Shown here: one piece after another, positions 1-11,000 of the stretch | Position numbering within the stretch: the first letter of the stretch is position 1 | Layout: every line of letters begins with the position of its first letter | DNA from: Ricinus communis | Taxonomy: Eukaryota; Streptophyta; Magnoliopsida; Malpighiales; Euphorbiaceae | Assembly: GCF_019578655.1 (NCBI RefSeq) | Contig: NC_063260.1 | Span: 23,708,888-23,772,887, forward strand | Direction of reading: 5' to 3' | Length of the DNA stretch: 64,000 nucleotides | The notes under the pieces: generated by a model | The model's input: the letters and a program-made list of their open reading frames with translations, nothing else | Database searches by the model: none | What the model was told of the DNA's origin: nothing | Made by a program: the position numbers and the translations under genes

Positions 1-184
1 CAAGGATTTTGCAACGGTTGCCTGCCTAACAGCTCTTTCTGTTAGGGGTAATGGTTGAAGTGACTTTTCCTGCTGTGCAGGAAAGGTTGCTCCTTTTTAC
101 CCAGAGGTCTGTGATGATAGGTTTGCACAAGCAACCTAGCTTGTGCAGCCTCTGAGACCAGCTTCTTTTCCTATTCCTTCAACA
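1..184 (-). repeat. 3' LTR of Copia A (partial)
   Basis: It matches 4569-4752 almost base for base and ends in the same ...CCTTCAACA (plus strand), so on the element strand it starts TGTTGAAGG. About 98 bases that correspond to 4471-4568 lie before the window. Confidence 0.95.
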
Positions 185-196
185 CTCCCCCCTCAA
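185..196 (-). other. Polypurine tract of Copia A
   Basis: Read on the minus strand, TTGAGGGGGGAG directly abuts the TG of the 3' LTR. This is where plus-strand DNA synthesis is primed. Confidence 0.85.
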
Positions 197-1876
197 GGTG
201 GGTTCGAGTAAGTTTATAGAACCCATCTTGCGGAGGATTGTATGATGATTCTGCTTATCAAGAGCTTTTATGAATATGTCTGCCAGCTGGTCTTGACTTT
301 TGATGTAGGGAGTCTCAATCTCTCCCTTTTGAACCTTCTCCCTAATGAAGTGACAATCAACTTCAATGTGCTTGGTTCGTTCATGAAACACGGGATTTGA
401 TGCGATGTGTCGAGCAGCTTAATTATCGCAATGCATTTGCATTGGTCCTTTACTTGTAACTTTCATGTTTTTGAGGACTTGTTTGATCCAAATGAGTTCG
501 CTTGCGGTGGAAGCCATTGCACGGTATTCAGCTTCGGCGCTTGATCTGGCCACCACACTTTGTTTTTTACTTTTCCATGTTATCAAGTTTCCTCCTACAA
601 AGACACAGTAACCAGTGGTTGATTTTCTGTCACAACTTCCAGCTCAATCTGCATCAGAAAAACCAACTATGTTAGTAGTATTGTTCTTTTTCATCCAGAT
701 TCCTTGTCTGGGAGTTCCCTTGAGATATATGAGGATTCGATCTATAACTTCTAGATGACTGGTGCGAGGGGCATGCATGAATCGGCCATCGCACTAACTC
801 GCAAATGAAATGTCGGTCTAGTGATGAAGATAAATCAGTTTTCCTACCAAGCGCTGATAGTGCCCTATGTTGGTTAGGAGGCCTCCATCTTCTAAGTTGA
901 GCTTAACTTTGGTTTCCATAGGTGTGAAGGCTGGTTTGGCACCTATTTTTCCAGTTTCTTTCAAGAGGTCGAGGGTATATTTCCTTTGGGATAGAAATAA
1001 TCTCTTGTTGGATTTTGCCATTTCTATGCCTAGAAAGTATGATAATTGACCAAGATCTTTGATATCGAATTCTCGTTTCAGACTTTGTTTGACATCCTCT
1101 ATACTTTGATCATCATTTTCTGTTATTATAATATCATCAACATATACTAAGACAACAATGGTGAGATTAAGAGTGTTTTTGACGAACATAGATGAGTCAG
1201 ATTCACATTTGCTGAAATTAATGCTTAATAAAAAACGACTGAGTTTAGCATACCATGCCCTCGGAGACTGTTTTAGGCCATAGATAGCCTTCTTTAGTTT
1301 ACATACCATGGATGTGTCTGAGGTTGACTTATGACCAGGAGGTAGTTTCATGTAAACTTCTTCTTCTAAATTACCTTGTAGGAATGCGTTCTTGACATCC
1401 ATTTGAAATAGGCTCCGTACCGATTAATTCTTTATTGAGAGGAGGATTCTGACTGTATTCATCTTGGCCACTGGAGCAAATGTCTCTTGATAGTCAACTC
1501 CATAAGTTTGAGTGAAGCCTCGGGCTACAAGTCTGGCCTTGTATCTCTCAATAGTTCCATTATTGTTATACTTGATCTTGTATATCCATTTGCATCCCAC
1601 AGGTTTTTTATCTTTTGGAAGACGGATAATACTGCAGGTGTCATTTTTCTCTAAGGCATGAAGTTCTTCTTCCATAGCCTTACACCATTTAGGGTCGGTG
1701 TTGGCTTCATAGAAACTTGTGGGTTCAGTGTGTTTTGAGATCTGACAAAGATAGTTGCGATATTGGTTAGATAAGACATTGTAAGAAATGAACTTTTGGA
1801 TTGGATATGTTACCGAATGAGACACGTAGTCTCTAAATTTTACAGGAGGTTTGGATAGGCGAGTTGATCTTCTCAA
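185..1876 (-). pseudogene. Copia A reverse transcriptase and RNase H relic
   Basis: The frame 1876-1424 carries the start of the RT domain (CKWIYKIKY, RYKARLVARGF, YQETFAPVAK). After one stop at 1424-1426 the same frame continues at 1402-818 with MDVKNAFLQG and the catalytic YVDD box followed by IIIT. A stop at 818-820 and further lesions interrupt the RNase H part. Its tail is legible again at 391-179 ([28 protein letters not shown]). Enzyme motifs are intact locally but the polyprotein cannot be made. Confidence 0.93.
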
Positions 1877-1957
1877 GGCAATTTCTTCTTCGTGAGGCTG
1901 CGCAATTTCTTCTTCTCCCCTTGAAGGAAGCGGCCTTGAGACAGTCGGAGACTCTCC

Positions 1958-3448
1958 CTAAGGCTGATAGCCTTGTTCAAAGCTGTTAAGAGAGAAGTCA
2001 GAGTTAAGCGAAAATAAAGACTGACAAGGAGGAAAGGGGAAGGGAACATTGGTGGAGGGTGAGTAGTAGGGTTCGGTTTCCACAAAGGTGACATCACGAG
2101 AAACATAAGTTTTGTGGTTTAAAGGATCATAGCATTTGTACCCTTTTTGGGTGGAGGAATAGCCTAAAAAGATGGTCTTGACTGAGCTTTTGTCGAGTTT
2201 GTGCGAGCGTTTGATATGAACATAACAAACACATCCAAAAACTCGGAGGTGACCTAGATCCATTTTTCAATTTTTTAGAACTTCTAGAGGGCTGAGATTT
2301 TTTAAGGTGACAGTAGGGAGGCGATTTATGAGGCATCAGGCCAAAAATAGAATGAGCATGATGCTGAAAAAGAAGAGTGCGAGCGACACTCCATTTTTGC
2401 GTTCAGACACTCCATTTTGCTCGGGGGTATTAACACAAGTGGTTTGATGTATGATACCATGATGTTTAAAGAAAGTGGAAAAATTATGATTTACGTACTC
2501 CGTACCATTATCGGAGTGAAATTTTTTTAATTTTGCATCATATTGATTTTTGATGAAATGAAAGAAATCTTGAAAACGAGAAAAAACTTCATTTTTTCCT
2601 TTTAATAAATATATCCAGGTGGTGCGGGAGTAATCATCAATAAATGTGATAAAATAGCGAAAATGATTATAAGCAGTAACGGGAGCGGGTCCCCAAACAT
2701 CAGAATGAATTAAATCAAAAGCGTTTTCAGACACAGTAGATGACAAGGAAAAAGGGAGCCGCGTATGTTTTGAAAATTTACACACATCACAATTGCTAGA
2801 ATTTAATTTGGAACAAAATAATTTATTTAAAATAATATCAGAAGGATGCCCAAGTCTTTGGTGCATAAGCATATCTTGGGACGAATTGGCGGACACAAAA
2901 TAGGCCTTGGGAGGGTTATGCAGATAATAAAGACCATTATGTAATTGTACTTCACCAATCGTCTTCCCGGAAATTCGATCCTGAAACATGACCGAAGATG
3001 GTGAGAAAATAACATTACAATTTAAATCGCGAGTAGTTTTGCCTAGAGATAATAGATTAGATTTAAAATCGGGCAATAATAAAATATCATGTATATTTGA
3101 CTGAAGTAAATTTGTAGTGCCATATCCTTGAATTTTGACTTTGTTGCCATTAGCAACTGTCACATGATGAGACTCACTGATAGAGTGAATTTTTTGTAAT
3201 TGGGTAGGATCCCAAGTCATGTGATCAGTGGCTCCAGAGTCAATAATCCAAGTATTATGGCATTTATGAGATAAATTTAATAGTGGTTGGACCGAACCTG
3301 ACCCATCGGATGGGTTTGAACCGAACCGGCTGGGCTGCTGGACCAAGGCCTGGAGTTGGGCCAATATATCTGCCATTTGGGCCTGAAAAGGCTGATGGGC
3401 CGAGTTAGGAGACTGGGTCGAGTTGGCTGGGCCGCATTGGGCCCACAA
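1958..3448 (-). pseudogene. Copia A protease and integrase relic
   Basis: The frame 3448-2336 contains the aspartic protease motif WIIDSGATDHM, the pre-integrase box (HQRLGHPS) with a CDVC zinc-binding pair, and the integrase core with all three acidic residues in context (HSDVWGP, FHSDNGTEY, PEQNGVSERKN). The frame is lost near 2336. The integrase C-terminal part resumes at 2263-1958 (LRVFGCVCYVHI, FLGYSSTQKGYKCYDP). The core looks recently functional, but the frameshift prevents a full-length product. Confidence 0.93.
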
Positions 3449-3499
3449 ACAGATCGAAATGGGTCAAGTTGGGAAGGGTCGGGCTTGTCGGGTCGGGTT

Positions 3500-4398
3500 G
3501 ACCGGGTTCGGGTCGGGTTTGATTAAAGATACCCGACCCGTCCCTTTCTCCCATTCTTTCTCTTTTCCAATTCTCCTCTCTCCTGTCGCCGCCCCCTCTC
3601 CTTTCTCCTCGTCCCTCTTCGCGTCCCAGCGCCCGCGAAGGCCGTAGTGCGGGTGGATGTGCCAAGCCGCCTCGCGGGTGTGACCCTGCCGTTGGCGGTG
3701 GTCAGCCGGGCGCCGCGTCGTGCGTTGTGGGCGTGGTTGTCCGTGTGTTGCGGGGGGGAGGAGCTGCTCATGGTGTTCCTCCGCGTTTCTTCGCGCTGAA
3801 CACTGGCGATGACTTCGTCGATTCAGGGAAGCTCGGTTGTGAGGAGAATCTGCGATCTCAAGCTTTCATAGCTTGGATCTAGTCCTCTAAGGTAAGTATA
3901 TACCAAATCTTGTTCGTTCCTTTTTTGAATTTCTTGTGGGTCGATTGAAGGCGGAATGTAGTTTTGCAACTCTTCCCATCGAGTGAGAATTTCGGTTTCA
4001 TATTGTGATGAATTTTTGGTACCCTGCGTGATTTGAGCTAACTCTTGTTTGAGTCTGAAAATGTGAGCAAAGTTGTGTTGTTGGCCGTAAAGGCTTTGCA
4101 TTTTTTTCCAAATTGTTTTTTATGATTCCATCAGAATGCAGAAACGGGATATTTAGAGCTCCATAGTATTTGTGAGCCAAGACATGACCAAATGGTCAGA
4201 TGTCTGCCATTTCTCTATTCTGTCAATTTCTTCCTCGGTTGGGGCTTCCGGCCTTTCTGGTTTTGGCCGTTGTTTTGTTCCCGTAATGAATCCCAACCTT
4301 TTTCTGCCACTGAGGGCAATATACTCAGTTTTGGACCATTCGAAATAGTTGGAGTTGCCTTTGAGGATGATATTGGTTAATTTTTCATTTTGAGACAT
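3500..4398 (-). pseudogene. Copia A gag relic with GC-rich nucleocapsid region
   Basis: The frame begins at 4398 (MSQNEKLTNIILKGNSNYFEW), typical of Copia gag, and continues through in-frame stops near 4153 and 4120 into 4101-3823 (LTRWEELQNYIPP, VYTYLRGLDPSYESLRSQIL). A TGA then interrupts ELP*IDEVIASV. Between about 3780 and 3540 the DNA becomes strongly GC-rich, unlike the rest of the window, and encodes Arg/Pro-rich peptides in every frame. One shifted frame there reads DHRQRQGHTREAAWHIHPH. This resembles a CCHC zinc knuckle followed by the usual W..HP, but without its cysteines. Confidence 0.85.
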
Positions 4399-4458
4399 GG
4401 CTGAGATTTTTGTTTTTGAAAAAAAAAATGGTAGATGATGGTTACCGGTGAAAACCAG

Positions 4459-4470
4459 GCTCTGATACCA
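4459..4470 (-). other. Primer-binding site of Copia A
   Basis: The minus strand reads TGGTATCAGAGC immediately after the 5' LTR. This is the standard plant initiator-Met tRNA 3' end complement. Confidence 0.93.
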
Positions 4471-4752
4471 TGTGAAAAGAACAATGAAGATTGTGATATA
4501 TTGAAAACTAAGAATTCTGAGTTCCTTTACATGAATATGTTAGTATATATACAGAGATGTTGTATTGACAAGGATTTTGCAACGGTTGCCTGCCTAACAT
4601 CTCTTTCTGCTAGGGGTAATGGTTGAAGTGACCTTTCCTGCTGTGCAGGAAATGTTGCTCCTTTTTACCCAGAGGTCTGTGATGATAGGTCTGCACAAGC
4701 AACCTGGCTTGTGCAGCCTCTGAGACCAGCTTCTTTTCCTATTCCTTCAACA
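4471..4752 (-). repeat. 5' LTR of Copia A (282 bp)
   Basis: Bounded by TG...CA on both strands (plus strand tgtgaaaaga ... ccttcaaca), flanked inside by the primer-binding site, and matching the partial LTR at 1-184. Confidence 0.93.
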
Positions 4753-5069
4753 TAGGGCTTTCATTAATGCAAACTTACCAGCTGAAAGAAAATACAAATC
4801 GTGGAATTAGCTTCTTCACAGTGAGCTTGTGATTGCATCTCTTGTATTATAAGAAGAAAAATATATATTTTTACTGTACGTAATGAAAAATAAAAGAATT
4901 GAAAATAAAGAATAGCTCAAAATGGGTCATGTCGGAAAGCCCAAAAACAATATTGCACACAGTTTCATTTCTTCCAAATAACAGCAAGTCAGTAACTAAC
5001 TACTAGCGATTGAAGAAATCTTGAATCTTGAGACATAATTCAATTTTCCTGAATCAGATAATTCTATAA
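4753..5069 (+). promoter_or_regulatory. Short upstream region of PPO2 between Copia A and the start codon
   Basis: Only 317 bp separate the retrotransposon boundary from the PPO2 ATG, so this stretch must hold the 5' UTR and the proximal promoter unless control elements lie within or beyond the transposon. It is AT-rich, with tataatt/ataaa-like tracts. No specific factor site was recognised. Confidence 0.4.
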
Positions 5070-8000
5070 ATGTCTTCAGTTATCAAAGAAGACAGAAACC
5101 CAAGTAAGTTTGCTCTTTCTTTTTGTTTGAAAAAGTATTTTAAACACATTCAAACTTAATACTCAAATCAATGGGAAAGCTTAGATTCTTGTTTTTCTTT
5201 ATTATTTTGTCCAGGTCATGTTAAAAGAGTAGCTGTTGTAGGTGCTGGGGTTAGGTATGTTTTATAGTTCTTATTGAATTTACCTTTTTTTTTTTTTCTC
5301 TTTTCGCTTTTTTTTTTCCCCTTCTCGTGGGATTTTGACTTTGTCCAATTATGATTTGTGTATGTTGAAGTGGGCTTGCTGCAGCTTACAAACTGAAATC
5401 ACATGGCTTGAAAGTTACAGTATTTGAAGCTGAAGAAAGAGCTGGAGGGAAGCTGAGAAGCGTTAACCATGATGGTTTAATTTGGGATGAAGGTGCAAAT
5501 ACCATGGTATATAATTAGTTAAATTGAACTCTGTTTTAGTTCTCTCCCCGTTTGATGCATTAGAAAATTTGGAATTGAATGTATTGTTGTTTGTTTCCTT
5601 AATTGTGTAGACTGAGAGTGAAATGGAGGTCAAAAGTTTAATTGGCAATCTTGGGATTCGTGAAAAGCAACAATTTGTAAGGCTTTCTTTACCATCCTGA
5701 ATCTCAAACATACTACTGCGGTTAGAATCATTGTACTTAGTTCTACGCATTAAAGCCCATTTCCTTTCATGTTATAATGTTCATGTTCTTCTGCTCCCAT
5801 GTTTGAGCTCAAAGAATTTCGGACATTTTATCGTTTTCACTTTGATTAATTGGATGTTTTGTATTTTTGCAGCCGATTTCACAGAACAAAAGGTATATTG
5901 TAAGAAATGGGAAGCCAATATTAGTAAGTCCATTTGTTATACATTCAATTTAAAACTGAGTTTATTATTTTCTGAGATAGATTTAAACTGCTCTGCATTT
6001 ACCTTTCTTCTGTAAGCAGCAGTCAGTGTTTTGACTGTTAGCTATAAATTATATTCAATGTTTCATGTCAGATACCCACAAATCCCATCGCACTGATCAC
6101 CAGCAACATTCTCTCTGCACAGTCAAAGGTTTGGTTATTACAGATCATCGTTTGGAAAACATTCGATAACTTGCAAACTTTCCAATGTTTTATTTCATCA
6201 CCATGAAAGGTCTTTTAGGTTCATCAACAGTAACATAGATGGATTGTTGCATAACAACCTGAAAATTACAAAATTTGGTTTTTACACATAGACTGATTGT
6301 TGCATAACAACCTTAAAACTGTGGGAATATTGAAGCTAGGCACATCAGAGCTCTATTCCTCTTATTGTTTAGGCTTAATTGGTATTGGAGATAAAATAGG
6401 CTTAATTGGAATTTTCTATTACTGCTTTGTGATTACTTGGTATTGGAGATAAGATAGGCTTAACTGGAACTACGATTTGTTGGCACTCACATTGATGTCT
6501 TGCTGTCTACAGATTATGATGTGCATGATTTGGTAAACTTGAAAAGTTTATCCAGATATAGATATGGAAGTATGGTACACATTTTGGTGATGTAGAAATT
6601 TACATCTGCTCGAAAGCATGGTACATTAACAAGAACTTGGATGACTTGTTAGAAAACAAGATTATGGCATAGGCATGCCAATCTGCTTTATTCATGTTTG
6701 ATGAATGTATAATCTTTGCATAAAAAATTTCATTTGATATTTGAAATTTTCCTGATTTTTCTCAAGCTAACATGGCATCTGCTTCTATGCTTGCAGTTTC
6801 AAATCATTCTGGAGCCATTTTTGTGGAAGAAACGTGAATCTTCAGAAACGCACAATGCTTATACTGAGGAAAGGTTGTTAATTAAATATCAATTTGATTC
6901 AATTTCTTAACAACTCCTCAATGTTTTCTTTATTTTATTTTGTTTTTTACTGTATGAGGTTTGGGATTCTCAGTATTCTTACTATTGGCAATCTTGCAGT
7001 GTTGGTGAGTTTTTCCAACGTCATTTTGGTAAAGAGGTACTCCTCTCATTTCGATATAATACCAAGTTAATGATGTGTGATTTTCCTCTTATGACGAACA
7101 GGAAATTCAACTTATCCAATCACTAAATTTTGCATTTACCATTATAAAGAAGTCTAGAGTTTAAGATGGAGTGGAAATCTCTGATGCCTTGAATGACCTT
7201 TCCTATGTTCTTTTTATAAGGTTGTTGATTATCTTATTGACCCTTTTGTTGCGGGCACTAGTGCTGGAGATCCTGAATCTCTTTCTGTAAGTAATGTCTC
7301 AGATCTTTCTACTAGTTGTAACAGTTTATGTTTGTTATGTGGGCATTCATTATTTATATCTAGCTAGCAAAGATATTTAGCTGGCAATGCTGCTTATACA
7401 ATGCATCTTCCTATGTAATCTGATTGATGTCAAGATAAGTAATAGGTTGGTTCATAATTTAGGATTTTTAAAATATGCGAAAGATTAGGACATGAGTCAC
7501 AATCTTGTTAATCATCTTTATTTCTTTGAAACAGGTATGCCATTCTTTTCCAGAGCTATGGAATCTGGAGAAACGGTATTCTTATGCCCATATTATCATT
7601 GTTTTTTTGCTAAAGAACATTTGCTCTTTCTTTCCTCTTACATTGTTTAAATCAAATATGTGGGTTAGTTTACTTATTTGTGTACAAGTTCCAAACTTTG
7701 GTGAATCCTATTCCTACTTTTGTTAGACTTGGTTTGAAGAGGAAATTTTCAATACGAGAACTGCATTTTTATGTTTCTTTTAATGTTTTATGGACTCTCT
7801 GTGTATAATTGTGTCCACTTATTCACCCACATGTATATGGCTTGGTTAAAATGATTTAAAAGCACATTTTATAATTTGTATTGAATCTCTATGGTTTTCT
7901 ACCTTACAAGCTGATAATACCTTATAGTTTTTGTGAACATACTGCAATATTGAAATCCTCATTGTAGCAGTATGTGATTAAAGGTTAAGAATGACTTAAT

Positions 8001-11000
8001 TTGGCAACTTGATCTCCAATTTAAGTGGCAATGGCTTATGCTAAATTTTTCGCAGCGCTCTGTGAGAAATAAAATTTTTACACTGAATTTTGAGTGGGTT
8101 TGGCCTATGTCAGTCACTATCCTAATTTTTCCAATATTGCTTTTCAAGATTATTTAAAAATTATATACTGCTAAATGTATATGGATGTGGCCCCTTCTTT
8201 CGCCTCTGTTTGTAAAACATGTGTATCTATCAGAATATTGACAAATGAAAGACACTTCACAGGTAACGCCAGCTGATTAGTGCATGCTTTTCTTTGTTGT
8301 TAGATTTGGATCTATTATAGCTGGGGTAGTTCAGGCAAAATTATCTACCAAAAGAGGGAAGAGCCAAGAAACCAAAGGATCATTGGTAAAGAAGAAGCAG
8401 CAGCGTGGTTCATTCTCTTTTTTTGGTGGAATGCAGGTAGTCATATGGGTGTTGTTGGAATAATAAGATGAATAATCACTAAACCTTGCACTTAGTTTTA
8501 TTTTGGAAACAAAATTGTAGTTTGTTTCATTTCAATTTAATTTGGTTACAGTTTAGTCACTTTGTCAATAAGGAATTGACATGTCGCATTTTTCTCCATT
8601 AATTACTAGTCTTTTATTTGTTATTTTTGTCACGTGTCAAACTTTCATTTATGCAATAACTAAATTAAAATATAATTAAAGTTGAATGGTTGAAATGAAA
8701 CAAATAAAAGTATTGTGACCAAGTGAAATTAAGTATAAAGTTAAGTGACCATTTGTATTATTGTTGGGGTGTTGTTTGTTCCTCACAGAGTTATGATGTA
8801 TGCATTACATTTCTCTATATCCTTACTATAGAAACATTTCTTAGTAGAATTCAGATTAAATACACTGTTTGCTTCCTTGCTTGTTCTTCTCTTCTTCTTC
8901 TTTGATTGTTCAGTTTTCTCTGCAACTTTTGGAACCTCTGAAACACATTTAGAGATTAAATTGAGTAACCTTTGCTGCTTTTTTGTGCTTATGAAGTGTG
9001 CTGTCGTGCACTATCTACTTAACATATTTGGATCAATCAATTCAGAGGGTTTGCTATTCTAAAGGCATCCTCATCACTAACTGAGAGTTTTTAATATTCT
9101 CAAGAAGGTTTATTGTCATTGCTTAAGCAATTTAGGATTCATAAGTCAAATTTCCTTATGGATGTGTTTGTATTTAATCAACAAAACCTTCTTCTTTATC
9201 AACAATTATAATGTCATTAGTGTGCTTTCACCTGCAGTGCCATGATAATATCCAATGTGGTTACTCTCAGCATTTTACTGCTCTATTCACTGGGATCATC
9301 ACAAAACTTTGTCATTCTATATAATGAATGCCCAAAATTAAGAAGCTGCTATTAACATAGTCAATCAAAGCTATAATAGTTTTTACTATTTTGTGCATGC
9401 TGCTAGCATACATATTAAATACACAGTCCTTATTATCTGATTTGTTTTTACTTACAGACGCTAACTGATACATTGTGCAAAGCACTTGCGAAGGATGAGC
9501 TTAGATTAGAATCAAAGGTCTTCTCTTTGTCTTACAATCCTGATTCTAAGTCAGCAGTAGAGAATTGGTCACTTTCTTATGCTTTTAAGGGCGCCAAGCA
9601 TTTGCAAAACTCATCTTATGATGCTATTGTCATGACGGTTAGTAATTGCCTTACTGACAATACTTTCCTGGAGGTTCTTTTATTTTTTAATGACCCTGCA
9701 AACCTTGATCTATGTCAACATGTCTACCAAAGACGAGTTATAACTGTAGGCTCTGGCATAGGCTCAGAACTGGTGCCAAGAACTTGTACAGTCCCTATGT
9801 ATGAGGCAACTGAGATAAATGTAACAATAAAGTAAGAAAGAAATAGATTACTGAAACAGACAGTTTACAGTTTTCCAACTCCATGATTGAGTTGAATTAA
9901 AATGAAAGTTGGGTTTCTCAAGGAGAAACCTCTACCTCCAGATGTTATTGATACTCTGTTTTACTGTCTAAAGATGTATGCATGAAGCTGACTAAGAAGT
10001 TTCATCTACTTATGATGCCTGGACTCTTTGCTTTTAGAAATTAGAGAACTTTCAACTTTCTCATCCTGAATTAAAATATGCATGCATGCATCCTAAACTT
10101 GTATCATTCACTTCTTCTAGAAGAATACTACTGTTTTACTAATCATAACTTCTTTATTTCAGGCACCATTGTGCAATGTTAAAGAAATGAAGATCACAAA
10201 AAACAGAAATATCTTTTCACTGAATTTTCTTCCTGAGGTTATATTCTCTTTAGTAAAAGCTTCCTGTTGTCCTTGGGTACCTATCTTGCAAATTTACCAC
10301 GCGCTTGGGATATGCACATGCATTCCTTCAGCAAGAATAGCTAAAAGAAAATATAGTGTATTAGTATTATCATGCTTAAGATATACAGACTTGCAGATAA
10401 GGTCGTGTAAATTTGACGTTTCATTCTGTATCCTTCTTTTCAAAATTTATTTGGAATGGAGTTGTTTCTTGGTATGATCTTACTTGCAAGTCTTCATACC
10501 ATGTTATTGTGTTTTCATAGTCCTACTTCCTGCATATTCTCCAGCCCTGGAATTTCTAGGCCTGTTGATTAAGTCATTATGTGCGAGACAACTTTCTTTA
10601 TTCTTGATAAGGCTTCCATAAGTAGCAAGTTGCCGATGACAAGAAGAACACAAAGTGAGAAGCAAAAGTCACAACTTTGTACACTTTTTCTTGGCATAAC
10701 TCATGGTCTGCACCATGTAATCATGCAGGTGAGTTATATGCCGCTATCAGTTGTTATTACCACTTTTAAGAAGGATAATGTCAAGAGCCCCCTTGAAGGC
10801 TTTGGAGTTCTTGTTCCTTCTAAGGAGCAACAGAATGGTCTAAAAACCCTTGGTAAGGCCTGGCTCCTGCTCAATGAAAGCGAGTAACTCTATCTTTCAA
10901 ACAGGTTTACCATATTCGTATTGTGTTGGCAGGTACACTCTTTTCCTCTATGATGTTTCCAGATCGTGCACCCAATGATCTGTATCTCTATACAACCTTT

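Larger units (their letters stand above)
1..4752 (-). mobile_element. Copia-superfamily LTR retrotransposon A (decayed, cut by window edge)
   Basis: On the minus strand the order is 5' LTR (4471-4752), tRNA-iMet primer site, gag, protease, integrase, reverse transcriptase, RNase H, polypurine tract and 3' LTR (1-184, truncated by the window). Integrase before reverse transcriptase defines Copia rather than Gypsy. Several in-frame stops and frame changes make it non-autonomous. The 184 bases shared by the two LTRs differ at 6 positions by hand count (about 3.3%), which suggests a fairly recent insertion. The right flank begins taggg; the matching target duplication lies outside the window and cannot be checked. 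The element points away from the PPO2 gene that starts about 320 bp to the right. Confidence 0.95.

Noticed and set aside
3405..3771. Arg-rich frames in Copia A as a host gene.
   Set aside because: They lie between gag and protease of the element, in the order expected for the nucleocapsid region, and overlap in several frames because of GC-rich composition.
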